A stretch of DNA of 64,000 nucleotides from Ardenticatenales bacterium (lineage in GTDB: Bacteria > Chloroflexota > Anaerolineae > Promineifilales > Promineifilaceae): NCBI GenBank assembly GCA_020634515.1, contig JACKBL010000005.1, positions 310,001 to 374,000 on the forward strand. Direction: 5' to 3'. Below, in pieces: positions 1 to 8,304 of this stretch (the first letter of the stretch is position 1; every line of letters starts with the position of its first letter). A program made the translations under genes and the position numbers. The notes below the pieces were generated by a model. That model saw only the letters and a list, made by a program, of their open reading frames with translations, was not told the origin of the DNA and did not search any database.

Positions 1-214
1 CGATTTCTCGCCAGCGCACGTCGCCGATGCCTGTGCCCAGGGCTTTGGCGACGGCTTCTTTGATAGCGAAACGGCCGGCGAGGCGGGTGGCATTGCCGGC
101 ACAAAATGCCTGTTCCTGTTCCGTAAATACACGGCCAAGGAAATGCGCGCCATGACGTTCTATCGTCTGAGCCACGCGGGCCACTTCTACCAGATCAACG
201 CCAACCGCGATCAT
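1..214 (-). CDS. acpS: Holo-[acyl-carrier-protein] synthase, partial (C-terminus beyond window)
   Basis: This gene reads off the left edge, so only about the first 71 residues are seen. The product transfers 4'-phosphopantetheine from CoA to acyl carrier protein in the cytoplasm. The start MIAVGVDLVEVARV and the later FAIKEAVAKALGTG match the two signature blocks of the AcpS family: the Mg-binding Asp of GVDLVE and the catalytic FxxKEAxxKA helix. The ATG at 212-214 is the only start consistent with the usual family N-terminus. An R1 repeat lies just upstream. Confidence is high despite truncation. Confidence 0.93.
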   Translation of the reverse strand, partial: MIAVGVDLVEVARVAQTIERHGAHFLGRVFTEQEQAFCAGNATRLAGRFAIKEAVAKALGTGIGDVRWREI

Positions 215-245
215 TATTCACCACAATGGTCAATTGGATGTATCG

Positions 246-335
246 GCACGGAAATCAAATAAGACAACGAAGTTGTTTCCTTATCGTTCCTTCAGACTGA
301 TGATGCCATTCCGTACTTTATTTCATCGTCAGTCC
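246..335. repeat. R1 structured repeat, copy a
   Basis: This is one of five R1 copies in the window. It has two adjacent hairpins: an outer GGAA...TTCC arm around ACAACGAAGTTGT, then CTGATGATG ... CATCGTCAG around an AT-rich loop. The second stem contains a G-T pair where other copies have G-C, so the stem is kept while its bases vary. It lies between acpS and the M16 gene. Confidence 0.8.
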
Positions 336-349
336 ATTGCGCCGGTCGC

Positions 350-1627
350 TCACGCATTCATGTCCGGCCCGGCCACGGCGATAGCGATCTCGTCGGCGCT
401 GAAGTATTTGCGTGCGGCGGCTTGCACCCGCTCCGGCGTCACTTCGTTTACCATGTCCGGGTAGCGGCGCAGATAGTCCAGCCCCAGGTTGTAGACTTCC
501 ATGTCCGTGATAATGCTGGCCAGGCCGTCGTTGGTTTCCAGGCTTACGGGAAGGGAGCCGGTGAGGTAGGCTTTGCTGTCTTCGACTTCTTCCACGGGGA
601 CGAGTTCGTCTTGAATGCGGTGTATTTCCTGGCGAATGCCGGCAATCGCCTGTTCCACTTTATCCGGGGCGACGCCAGTGCCGGCAATCCACGGAGCCGG
701 CCCCAAACTGCCGGACAGGCGACTGTAGACATAATACGCCAACCCCTGTTCTTCGCGCACCGTCTTGCCCAGGCGACCATACATGCCAAACACGCCCAAA
801 ATCGTATTCGCCAGGCGTGCATCCTGGAAATCTGGCGCGGAGCGGCGCGGTCCGGGCAGCCCCATCACAATATCCGACTGCGTTTTTTCCGCCATGCGCA
901 CGTGGGTGCGTGTTATGGACGGTGGGCGGGCCGCGTCGGGCACGTCGGGCAGCGTCAACTGTCCAGGGCGCGACCAATCGCCCAACACGCGCCGCACTTT
1001 GTCTACAGCCTCTTCCGCTTTCACCGCGCCCACTATGGTCACGATCATCTGGCGGGGTCCGTAGTAAGCGGCGTGAAATGCGTGCAAATCCTCCGGCGTC
1101 AGGCTCGTCACGGTTTCCGGCGTGCCGGATAGTTCCGTGCCGTATGGGTGTCCATTATACAACAGCGCATAGAACGCCTTGCTGGCCTGGCTGCGGGTGT
1201 CATTCGCCTGAATTTGCAGCCCGGTCAGGATTTCGCCGCGCACCTTTTCCACATGGTCTGCCGGGAAGACAGGATTGCGCAGCGTATCCGCGGCCAGCGT
1301 CAGCACAAGGTCCAGGTCTTCCGCCAGACTGGCGGCGGAAAAACCCGTTGTATGCCGTCCCGCCGAAAAGCCCAATTGCGCGCCTACAGATTCCAATTCG
1401 TCGTAAAGGCTCTCGAAAGAGCGGTTTTGCGTGCCGCGCATGAGCGTCCGCGCCGTAAAGGCCGCCAGCCCAGCCTGATTGTGATCTTCCCCCAGCGCGC
1501 CCGCCCACACCAGCCCTTCCACCTCAATGGATTCGGAGGCGAAGTTTTCATAGGCCAGCACCACAATGCCGTTTTCTAGTTGGTGGCGGTGAATGCTGTC
1601 TGGACCAGGATAATTCTTAGCAGTCAT
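350..1627 (-). CDS. M16-family peptidase-like protein, non-catalytic subunit
   Basis: The 425-residue product has the M16 (pitrilysin/processing peptidase) fold signature. It opens with HQLENGIVVLAYEN, has GHPYGTELSGTPETV in the middle and RLGKTVREEQGLAYYVYS in the second half. At the place where active members carry HxxEH, this protein reads GLAAFTARTLMRGT, so the zinc ligands are missing. It is therefore likely the structural partner of the active M16 protein encoded upstream at 1928-3223, as in other bacterial M16 pairs. The start at 1627 was chosen because AGGAG lies 5 bases upstream; a longer open frame reaches 1780 but runs into the tandem repeat. Confidence 0.85.
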   Translation of the reverse strand: MTAKNYPGPDSIHRHQLENGIVVLAYENFASESIEVEGLVWAGALGEDHNQAGLAAFTARTLMRGTQNRSFESLYDELESVGAQLGFSAGRHTTGFSAASLAEDLDLVLTLAADTLRNPVFPADHVEKVRGEILTGLQIQANDTRSQASKAFYALLYNGHPYGTELSGTPETVTSLTPEDLHAFHAAYYGPRQMIVTIVGAVKAEEAVDKVRRVLGDWSRPGQLTLPDVPDAARPPSITRTHVRMAEKTQSDIVMGLPGPRRSAPDFQDARLANTILGVFGMYGRLGKTVREEQGLAYYVYSRLSGSLGPAPWIAGTGVAPDKVEQAIAGIRQEIHRIQDELVPVEEVEDSKAYLTGSLPVSLETNDGLASIITDMEVYNLGLDYLRRYPDMVNEVTPERVQAAARKYFSADEIAIAVAGPDMNA

Positions 1628-1775
1628 GCGAACTCCTGCGAAAGTGTCATGTTGGGTGCGTTTATCGCGCGCCATGTCAAAAGTGGGATGCGGATGAACG
1701 CAGAAAAACGCGAATAAAACAATAAGCTGCACCGTCCGCGAAAGCCGCGAAAGCCTGATTGTTACAGGTCCTGCC

Positions 1776-1871
1776 GTCACAATGGGTGACCGTCACAATG
1801 GGTGACCGTCACAATGGGTGACCGTCACAATGGGTGACCGTCACAATGGGTGACCGTCACGCTCTGTGACC
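1776..1871. repeat. Tandem 16-bp repeat, five perfect units plus one degenerate
   Basis: The unit GTCACAATGGGTGACC is repeated head to tail from 1776 to 1855. A degenerate sixth unit, GTCACGCTCTGTGACC, follows at 1856-1871. Each unit contains the inverted pair GTCAC/GTGAC, so the array can form hairpins or offer a row of dyad-symmetric protein sites. It lies between the two M16 genes, downstream of the active one and upstream of the inactive one. Confidence 0.95.
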
Positions 1872-1927
1872 ATCTGGGACCGTTTTCATTCGCGGCCAGG
1901 ACGAACAGGCTGCCTCTGGGCAATGAA

Positions 1928-3223
1928 TCAGTTCTCGAAAACGGGCTGGTTGCCGGGAACGTATCGACCGACGATCCGATTCTCCGGGCGTAGATAGGTC
2001 TGTTGCACGCGCCGCAAATCCGCCAGCGATACCTGGTTCAAATTCTCCAGCGCGTTCTCAAACCAGCCGTAATCACCCGTCACCGCCTCCGCCAGGCCAA
2101 TCATTTGCGCCTGGCCCGTGACGCTCTCGCTGGCGAAGACAAACTGCGCTTTGGCCCGTTTGAGCGCCTTGTCCAGTTCCGCCTGCGTGACCGGTTCCTG
2201 CCCCAGACGGTCCAGTTCCGCTTGCAGTGCTGCTTCGATCTCGTCCAGCGTGCGCCCCGGGCGGGCCACGGCCTCAATCGTATACAGGTACGGGTCAATT
2301 GTTGGCGCCAGGCTGGCGGAGGCGTGCGCCGCCAATTCCGTAGCCACCAATGCTTTGTAGAGGCGGGAGCTTTTGTTGCTGCCGCCGCCGCCGAAAAATC
2401 CGAGGCTGCTGCCGCCGGCAAAAGCCGCGTTCAGCAGCGCCAGCGGATAATAGTCAGGGTCGTTGGCGGCGGGGGCGCGAAAACTGTAGAAGAGATAGGA
2501 CGTATCCCCCGGACCGGAAACGGTGACGCGCCGCTCGCCCCGCTGCGGCGGTTCCTGCCGCGTGATGGTCGCGGGCGTGTCCCCGGCGGGAAGGGAACCA
2601 TACAGTTCGGTGATGCGCGCCAGCATTTTCCCCGTATCGAAATCCCCGACGGCCACGGCGATGGCGTTGTTTGGAGCATAGAAGCGTCGATAATGTTGGT
2701 AAAGGTCTTCGCGGGACATAGTCGTGAGGTCTACTTCATCCCCGATCACCTCATGATGGTAGGGATGAACGCGGAAGGCGGCCGCCTGTAGCTCTTCCGA
2801 GAGCAGAAATGTGGGGTAGTTCTCATACATGTGCCGTTCGGAGATGATGACGGTGCGTTCCGTTTCCGTGATGTCCGGCTCCATGATCGTGTTCACCATG
2901 CGGTCGGCTTCCAGGCGTAGGGCCAGGTCAATGCGGTCGGCGGGCATGGTTTCGTAGTATGCCGTGAAATCCAGCCAGGTGAACGCATTCCAGCGCCCCC
3001 CTTCGCGGGAGACGGCACGGTCCAACGTGCCCCCGGGGAATTGTGGGGTCCCCTTAAACATCATGTGCTCAACCCAATGGGAGATGCCGGTGTAGCCTGG
3101 CTTTTCGTTGCGGCTGCCGACGCGATACCAGACAAAAAAAGTTGTCACGGGGGCGTGGTGCATTTCCTTGAGGACGACGGTGAGGCCGTTGTCGAGCGTA
3201 CTCTTGTGAATGTTAGACGGCAT
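1928..3223 (-). CDS. M16-family zinc metallopeptidase, catalytic subunit
   Basis: The 431-residue protein is a zinc-dependent peptidase of the M16 family. The inverted zinc motif HWVEH is at residues 49-53, and the third ligand is most likely Glu129 in the IISERH segment, 76 residues after the last His of the motif as the family requires. FKGT after the motif and the C-terminal SSRLYKAL block are also typical. The start at 3223 is favoured by AGGAGAG immediately upstream; the open frame begins at 3262. It precedes the inactive M16 homologue on the same strand, and the two probably form a heteromer. No signal peptide is visible, so a cytoplasmic location is likely. Confidence 0.92.
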   Translation of the reverse strand: MPSNIHKSTLDNGLTVVLKEMHHAPVTTFFVWYRVGSRNEKPGYTGISHWVEHMMFKGTPQFPGGTLDRAVSREGGRWNAFTWLDFTAYYETMPADRIDLALRLEADRMVNTIMEPDITETERTVIISERHMYENYPTFLLSEELQAAAFRVHPYHHEVIGDEVDLTTMSREDLYQHYRRFYAPNNAIAVAVGDFDTGKMLARITELYGSLPAGDTPATITRQEPPQRGERRVTVSGPGDTSYLFYSFRAPAANDPDYYPLALLNAAFAGGSSLGFFGGGGSNKSSRLYKALVATELAAHASASLAPTIDPYLYTIEAVARPGRTLDEIEAALQAELDRLGQEPVTQAELDKALKRAKAQFVFASESVTGQAQMIGLAEAVTGDYGWFENALENLNQVSLADLRRVQQTYLRPENRIVGRYVPGNQPVFEN

Positions 3224-3458
3224 GAGAACTCTCCTGGAAGCAGCTTGTCGGCGGGTTGCCAACCCGCCTCATTTTCCTGAGGCGGATGTTTCATCGCTTC
3301 TGGTTCGTATTCGCTCGTGAAAACGCCTGCGCGGTGGTGGTCAATTGTCTGTGAACAGCGTTAGTAGACAGTGATTCAGAAGCAGGAAGAATTATAGCAC
3401 CGGGGCGGGGGAAAGGGGAATGTGATTGCCGGCAGACTGACTGCGTTGTTCTGGCGTT

Positions 3459-3499
3459 AAGGACTGACGATGAAATAAAGTACGGAATTGCATCGTCAG
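3459..3499. repeat. R1 structured repeat, copy d (half element, reverse orientation)
   Basis: Only the second hairpin of R1 is present here: CTGACGATG, an AT-rich loop, then CATCGTCAG, preceded by AAGGA. It lies in the 584-bp gap between the M16 gene and the PA14 lipoprotein gene. That gap otherwise holds two R2 insertions and no gene. Confidence 0.8.
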
Positions 3500-3584
3500 G
3501 ATGTAAATGCCGGCACTATGACCTATTTCCGCACATAGAGCCGCAAAGAAACGTGATTGCGATTCAATCCGAGGTAAAATAGTC

Positions 3585-3639
3585 GTAACGACTAACGCTC
3601 TCTGGAGAGAAAATTGGTCCAGTCTGGCTTAGCAGTTAC
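3585..3639. mobile_element. R2 miniature element, short 55-bp form, 8-bp target duplication
   Basis: The element begins GTAACGACTAACGC and ends GGCTTAGCAGTTAC, giving imperfect terminal inverted repeats. It is flanked by perfect 8-bp direct repeats AAATAGTC at 3577-3584 and 3640-3647. The interior carries AAATTGGTCCAGTCT, the family's conserved inner motif. It is too short to code for a transposase, so it must be moved by an enzyme encoded elsewhere. Confidence 0.85.
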
Positions 3640-3650
3640 AAATAGTCGTT

Positions 3651-3753
3651 GTGACTATACAGGTCATCTGCCCAGATTGGACCAATTTGCTCTGGTTGAA
3701 TCTTATTGATGTCTACAAAATTGGTCCAATCTCTCGGAGACGTGAATAGTTAC
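3651..3753. mobile_element. R2 miniature element, 103-bp form, 8-bp target duplication
   Basis: It starts GTGACTATACAGG and ends GTGAATAGTTAC, with inner inverted motifs AGATTGGACCAATTT-like and AAATTGGTCCAATCT. The flanking 8-bp direct repeats TAGTCGTT (3643-3650 and 3754-3761) are perfect. The left one overlaps the target duplication of the neighbouring 55-bp element, so this copy probably inserted next to it later. Its sequence is identical base for base to 60482-60584. Confidence 0.9.
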
Positions 3754-3807
3754 TAGTCGTTAATCATCGTTGTCAGCCGCTGATTACCTTAAACCCAGGA
3801 GTCCAAG

Positions 3808-5817
3808 ATGCGCCACTGTCAGCTTAAATCGTTTGCTATTTTGCCGCGTTTTGCTGTGTTATGCCTGATGGGCGGGTTGTTGCTGCTTGTGAGCGGTTGC
3901 CGTCGCATGGAGGCGCCGCTGCCCACGCGGGTTCCTTTGGCTCAAGTTCCCACGGAAACAACCGCCCCGCCAACGGAGGTGGTGCTGCCCACGTCGTTGG
4001 CTCCGGAGTCGGCGACCGCGACGGTGGCGGCTGCGGCGACCACGGTGGAGGCCACGGCGACCGTGATGGCGGCGACCACGACGTCCGTGACGGAAGAGGC
4101 GACAGCGACGGAGCCGATTGTGGTGACTGATTTGCCGCCGACGAATACGCCTATGCCGGCAACGGCCACGCGCCAACCCACGGCAACACGGCTGCCCCTG
4201 CCCACGATCACGCCCGTGCCGCCGCGCGCCACGCGCACGCCGTTGCCTACCAGCACGCCGCCGCCGACAGTGGTTCCCTCGGCCACGCCCGTGCCGGCAG
4301 GTTGGCAGGCCGCGTACTATAACAACCGTGATCTGAGCGGGTCGCCGGCGTTGACGCGCGTGGATGCCGGGGTGGTGTTTGACTGGGGTGGTGGTGCGCC
4401 CGCGGAGGGGCTGCCGGCGGATAATTTTTCGGCGCGATGGCAGCGGGAGGTGACGACGGACGCGGGTTTATATCGCTTTGCGGTGGTGGCGGATGATGGG
4501 GTGCGGGTGTGGTTGGATGATCAGGTGATTATTGACCAGTGGCATGATGCCGGCAATCAAACCTACTCCGTGGAGCGCAATCTGGGGGCGGGCATACATC
4601 GCCTGCGCGTGGATTACTACGAAAACCAGGGCACGGCCAGGATTCAGTTCTGGTACGAAAAAAGCAGCGACTTCCCGCAATGGCGGGGGGAATATTTTAA
4701 CAATCGGGACGTGAGCGGTTCCCCCGTGCTGGTGCGGAATGACGCGCAAATTTCATTCAACTGGGGCACGGGTGCGCCGGTGCCGGATTTGCCCGCCGAT
4801 GGTTTTTCGGTGAGATGGACGCGCCCGTTGGCGTTGGATGCCGGCAGTTATCGTTTCTACGCCCGCGCGGATGATGGCGTGCGCGTCTGGCTCGATGGAA
4901 CCCTCATCCTGGACGAATGGCATGACACGGGTAACGTTGCTTATGGCGTGGATCGGACGGTGAATGCCGGCAACCACACCTTGCGCGTCGAATTCTATGA
5001 AAACCTGGGCAGCGCCAACATTCAGTTCTGGTGGGACCGCACCGACCTGGTTGGCGAATGGTGGGGCGAATACTTCGACAACCCCACCCTCAGCGGGGCC
5101 GCTGTGCGCACGCGCAACGACGCCAATCTCGACTTCGACTGGGGGCAAGGCGCACCCGACGCCGGACTGCCTGCCGACAACTTCTCCGTGCGCTGGACCC
5201 GGTCCGCGCAGTTTGAAAATGGCCTCTACCGCTTCACCCTGCTCGTGGACGATGGCGCGCGCGTCTACCTCAACGGCGACCTGATTATCGACGAATGGCG
5301 AGATGGCAGCTCACGTCAGGTGCAGGTGGACCGCAACGTCAACGGCGGCGCATTCCCCGTGCGCGTGGAATACTATGATCGCAGCGTTACCGCCCGCGTC
5401 CGCCTCACCTGGGAGAAAGTGGGTCCACCGGGAACCTATCCCGACTGGAAGGCGGAGTTTTTCCCTAACCAGAATCTGGAAGGTGGCCCGATCCTCACGC
5501 GCAACGATGCGGATGTGGATTTCAACTGGGGCTTGAACGCGCCCGCGCCGGGGCTGCCCGGCGATGGTTTTTCCGTTCGGTGGACGCGCACTTTGGACTT
5601 TGATGCCGGCACTTACCGCCTGAACGTGATCGCCGACGATGGCGTGCGCGTCTACGTGGATGGCAAAAGCGTCATTGACCAATGGCGCGACGGCAGCGGC
5701 AATCGCACGTTCAGCGCGGAACTGGCGCTGGATGGGGAACACCAGATCGTCATTGCCTATTACGACCACCTCTTTGACGCCAAAATCAAATTCTGGTACG
5801 AGCGCGTCGGCCAGTAA
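3808..5817 (+). CDS. Lipoprotein with four PA14-like domains
   Basis: The 669-residue product has a lipoprotein signal with lipobox LVSGC (Cys31). A Thr/Pro/Ala-rich low-complexity linker follows to about residue 160. Four tandem PA14-like modules begin near residues 165, 290, 417 and 545. Each module has an aromatic start (AAYYNN, GEYFNN, GEYFDN, AEFFPN), a central FDWG or FNWG, a DDGVRVWLD or DDGARVYLN segment and a closing VDYYEN-type strand. PA14 domains often bind carbohydrate, so a surface glycan-binding role is inferred; no catalytic domain is present. AGGAG lies 9 bases before the ATG. The repeats are similar enough to suggest duplication within the gene. Confidence 0.9.
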   Translation: MRHCQLKSFAILPRFAVLCLMGGLLLLVSGCRRMEAPLPTRVPLAQVPTETTAPPTEVVLPTSLAPESATATVAAAATTVEATATVMAATTTSVTEEATATEPIVVTDLPPTNTPMPATATRQPTATRLPLPTITPVPPRATRTPLPTSTPPPTVVPSATPVPAGWQAAYYNNRDLSGSPALTRVDAGVVFDWGGGAPAEGLPADNFSARWQREVTTDAGLYRFAVVADDGVRVWLDDQVIIDQWHDAGNQTYSVERNLGAGIHRLRVDYYENQGTARIQFWYEKSSDFPQWRGEYFNNRDVSGSPVLVRNDAQISFNWGTGAPVPDLPADGFSVRWTRPLALDAGSYRFYARADDGVRVWLDGTLILDEWHDTGNVAYGVDRTVNAGNHTLRVEFYENLGSANIQFWWDRTDLVGEWWGEYFDNPTLSGAAVRTRNDANLDFDWGQGAPDAGLPADNFSVRWTRSAQFENGLYRFTLLVDDGARVYLNGDLIIDEWRDGSSRQVQVDRNVNGGAFPVRVEYYDRSVTARVRLTWEKVGPPGTYPDWKAEFFPNQNLEGGPILTRNDADVDFNWGLNAPAPGLPGDGFSVRWTRTLDFDAGTYRLNVIADDGVRVYVDGKSVIDQWRDGSGNRTFSAELALDGEHQIVIAYYDHLFDAKIKFWYERVGQ

Positions 5818-5870
5818 ATGCGTTGCCGTCGCGCCTTGCCGCCACCAGCCATCCGGCTACAATCAGGCAT

Positions 5871-8102
5871 ATGGACCTATTCGCGCAGGCAGGGCGAGCG
5901 CAAATTGAGCGGGAATCGCCGCTGGCGAACCGGATGCGCCCGCGCACGTTGGAAGAATACGTGGGGCAGGAGCACATCATCGGCCCTGGCCGCTTGCTGC
6001 GCCGCGCCATCCAGGCGGACCAACTCTCCTCCCTCATCTTTTACGGTCCACCGGGCACGGGCAAGACCACGCTCGCCCGCGTCATTGCCAACCAGACGCA
6101 GAGCCACTTCATCACCATCAACGCCGTGCTGGCGGGCGTGAAGGAGATACGGGAAGCCATCGCCGACGCGCTGGAGCGGCGCCATCTTTACAGCCAGCGC
6201 ACGACGTTGTTCGTGGACGAGGTGCATCGCTGGAACAAAGCGCAGCAAGACGCGCTGCTGCCGCATGTAGAAAACGGGACTATCATCCTCGTCGGAGCCA
6301 CCACGGAAAACCCCTATTTTGAGGTCAACAAAGCCCTGGTCAGCCGCAGCCGCATTTTCCAACTGCGCCCGCTGACGCCGGACGATCTGCGCCAGATTGC
6401 GCGACAGGCGTTGGCGGACCCGGAGCGGGGGTATGGCAAGCTGCGTGTGGCGGTGACGCCGGAGGCGCTGGACCATCTGGTGGACGTGGCGAATGGGGAT
6501 GCTCGCGGTGTGCTAAATGCGCTGGAACTGGCGGTGGAGACGACGCCGCCGGACGCGGATAACATCATTCGCATAGACCTGGCGGTAGCCGAGGAGTCGA
6601 TCCAGAAGCGGGCGGTCCTCTACGACAAAGACGGGGATGTGCATTACGATACCATCTCCGCCTTTATCAAGAGTTTGCGCGGCTCCGACCCGGATGCGGC
6701 GCTATACTGGATGGGCAAGATGCTGTACGCGGGGGAGGACCCGCGCTTTATCTTCCGCCGCATGGCGATTGTGGCCAGCGAGGATGTGGGGCTGGCGGAC
6801 CCGAATGCGGCGGTGGTGGTGAATGGGTGTTGGGATCTATACGAGAAGATTGGTTTGCCGGAAGGGCGTTTCCATCTGGCGCAGGCAGCGTTGTACCTGG
6901 CGACGTGCCCCAAGTCGAATTCGACGATGGCGTTTTTTGACGCGCTGGCGGCGGTGGAGCGGGAGCAGGAGGCGGATGTGCCGATTCATTTGAAGGATGG
7001 CAGCCGCGATAAGGAGGGGTTTGGGCACGGTCAGGGGTATTTGTATCCGCACGCTTATCGGGATCATTGGGTGGCGCAGCAGTATTTGCCGTCCGCGCTG
7101 CAAGGGAAACTTTTCTACCAGCCCGGCGACCAGGGGTATGAGCGGGAGATTCGGGATCAGGTGGCGCGGCGGCGTGAGGCGCAGTTGGCGGCGATGCTGG
7201 AGGGCGTGGATGAGGAGGCGGTGGAGGTTTTGACGACCAGCCCGGCGGATCGGGGGAAGGAGGCGTGGTTGCGGCGGGTAAATGCCGGCAGCAGTGCCGC
7301 CTTGAGCCAGGTGCGCGAGCGTCTGTTTGCCGCCGCCAATCCACAGCGACATCATCTGGTCCTCATTCTGCACGACGGCACGGGTTTGTTGACGTGGGAA
7401 GCGGTGCGACGCGCGCCCGAGGGGGGCGTCTGGACGCTGGCTCCCACACAGCAGGCAGGTGAGATGCTGCGGGGGCAGGCGCAGCGACTGGCGGAACTGG
7501 AGCGCCCGCAGGTGCTTGTGGGCGCGGTTGCGGAACTGGATGCGCTGCTGCAACTGCGCGGCGAGGCGGAACTGCGCTTTGACCGCATCCTGGGGCGCAA
7601 CCTGTTTACGCGCTGGGAGGCGGAGTCGGAGGAGGCGCTGGCGCAGGTCGCGCGGCTGCTGCGCCCGGACGGGCGTTTGTGCGTGGCGCAGGTTGTGCCG
7701 CGGCGGGGGCAGCGGTTGTACGCGCTGGTGGATTGGGGGGAGATGCCGGAGGTGCTGGAGCGGGTGCGGGCGGCGGAGGAAGCGATTTATGCGGCGGCGG
7801 ACGATCCGCTGACGGCGTGGGATGTGCCGGACCTGATGGGCCGATTGGAGGCCGCCGGGCTGGGCGTGTCGGCGCAGTCGTTGACGCTGATGCCGGAGGA
7901 GCGGCGGTTGACGGGCGAGCAGTTGGCGCGTTGGTTTGGGGTGGGGGGGCGATATGCCGGCAATCTCACCGCCGCCGGCCTGACGGAGGTGCAAATACAC
8001 CAAATCGTCGCTCTTTATCGTCGTCAGTTGCTCAATAGAATAGTCACGTGGCAAACGGCAATCCTATTCCTAACAGTTGTTAAAAACAAGCTCACGGTCT
8101 AA
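5871..8102 (+). CDS. rarA: RarA/MgsA-type AAA+ ATPase fused to a methyltransferase-like C-terminal domain
   Basis: The first about 440 residues are a replication-associated recombination ATPase: MDLFAQAGRA start, Walker A GPPGTGKT (residues 59-66), Walker B LFVDEVH (113-119), sensor region VGATTENP, and the late helical block ending SALQGKLFYQPGDQGYE. RarA acts at stalled replication forks. Standard RarA stops near there, but this protein continues for about 300 residues. The extension resembles a SAM-methyltransferase fold (DGTGLLTWEA, RFDRILGRNLF, LLRPDGRLCVAQVVP) with degenerate binding residues. The start at 5871 matches the family N-terminus; the open frame begins at 5823. The last about 20 residues fall where base composition drops towards the island. 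Confidence 0.88.
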   Translation: MDLFAQAGRAQIERESPLANRMRPRTLEEYVGQEHIIGPGRLLRRAIQADQLSSLIFYGPPGTGKTTLARVIANQTQSHFITINAVLAGVKEIREAIADALERRHLYSQRTTLFVDEVHRWNKAQQDALLPHVENGTIILVGATTENPYFEVNKALVSRSRIFQLRPLTPDDLRQIARQALADPERGYGKLRVAVTPEALDHLVDVANGDARGVLNALELAVETTPPDADNIIRIDLAVAEESIQKRAVLYDKDGDVHYDTISAFIKSLRGSDPDAALYWMGKMLYAGEDPRFIFRRMAIVASEDVGLADPNAAVVVNGCWDLYEKIGLPEGRFHLAQAALYLATCPKSNSTMAFFDALAAVEREQEADVPIHLKDGSRDKEGFGHGQGYLYPHAYRDHWVAQQYLPSALQGKLFYQPGDQGYEREIRDQVARRREAQLAAMLEGVDEEAVEVLTTSPADRGKEAWLRRVNAGSSAALSQVRERLFAAANPQRHHLVLILHDGTGLLTWEAVRRAPEGGVWTLAPTQQAGEMLRGQAQRLAELERPQVLVGAVAELDALLQLRGEAELRFDRILGRNLFTRWEAESEEALAQVARLLRPDGRLCVAQVVPRRGQRLYALVDWGEMPEVLERVRAAEEAIYAAADDPLTAWDVPDLMGRLEAAGLGVSAQSLTLMPEERRLTGEQLARWFGVGGRYAGNLTAAGLTEVQIHQIVALYRRQLLNRIVTWQTAILFLTVVKNKLTV

Positions 8103-8304
8103 ATAGTCTTGTCTAGCCGTATAACTGTTCGTTCAGCTTCAGCATGGTCATCTCACTTTTTTTGATACTGTCAATAGCTTTCGTCTCTCTATAACCCATA
8201 TTAAACTGGAATCTAAGCGTAAACTAACTTGATTGAGAATCACGTGCAAAAACCATTATCAACTGAGAGGAAATTTGAGATAGAGTTATCGGGAGAGCAT
8301 TATC

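Noticed and set aside
422..1132. Long open frame on the plus strand opposite the M16 gene
   Set aside because: It is an antisense shadow of a well-supported M16 gene with no start signal or family resemblance. High GC content keeps such frames open across the whole window.
1776..1871. CRISPR array
   Set aside because: Units are contiguous 16-bp repeats without unique spacers.
6837..8054. 405-codon minus-strand frame opposite rarA
   Set aside because: It is rich in Arg, Pro, Gln and His in the pattern of an antisense shadow, and the plus strand encodes a clear AAA+ ATPase.
8103..8304. Attachment site at the left edge of the defence island
   Set aside because: I compared this stretch with the right boundary near 17140 and saw no direct repeat, tRNA end or integrase gene.
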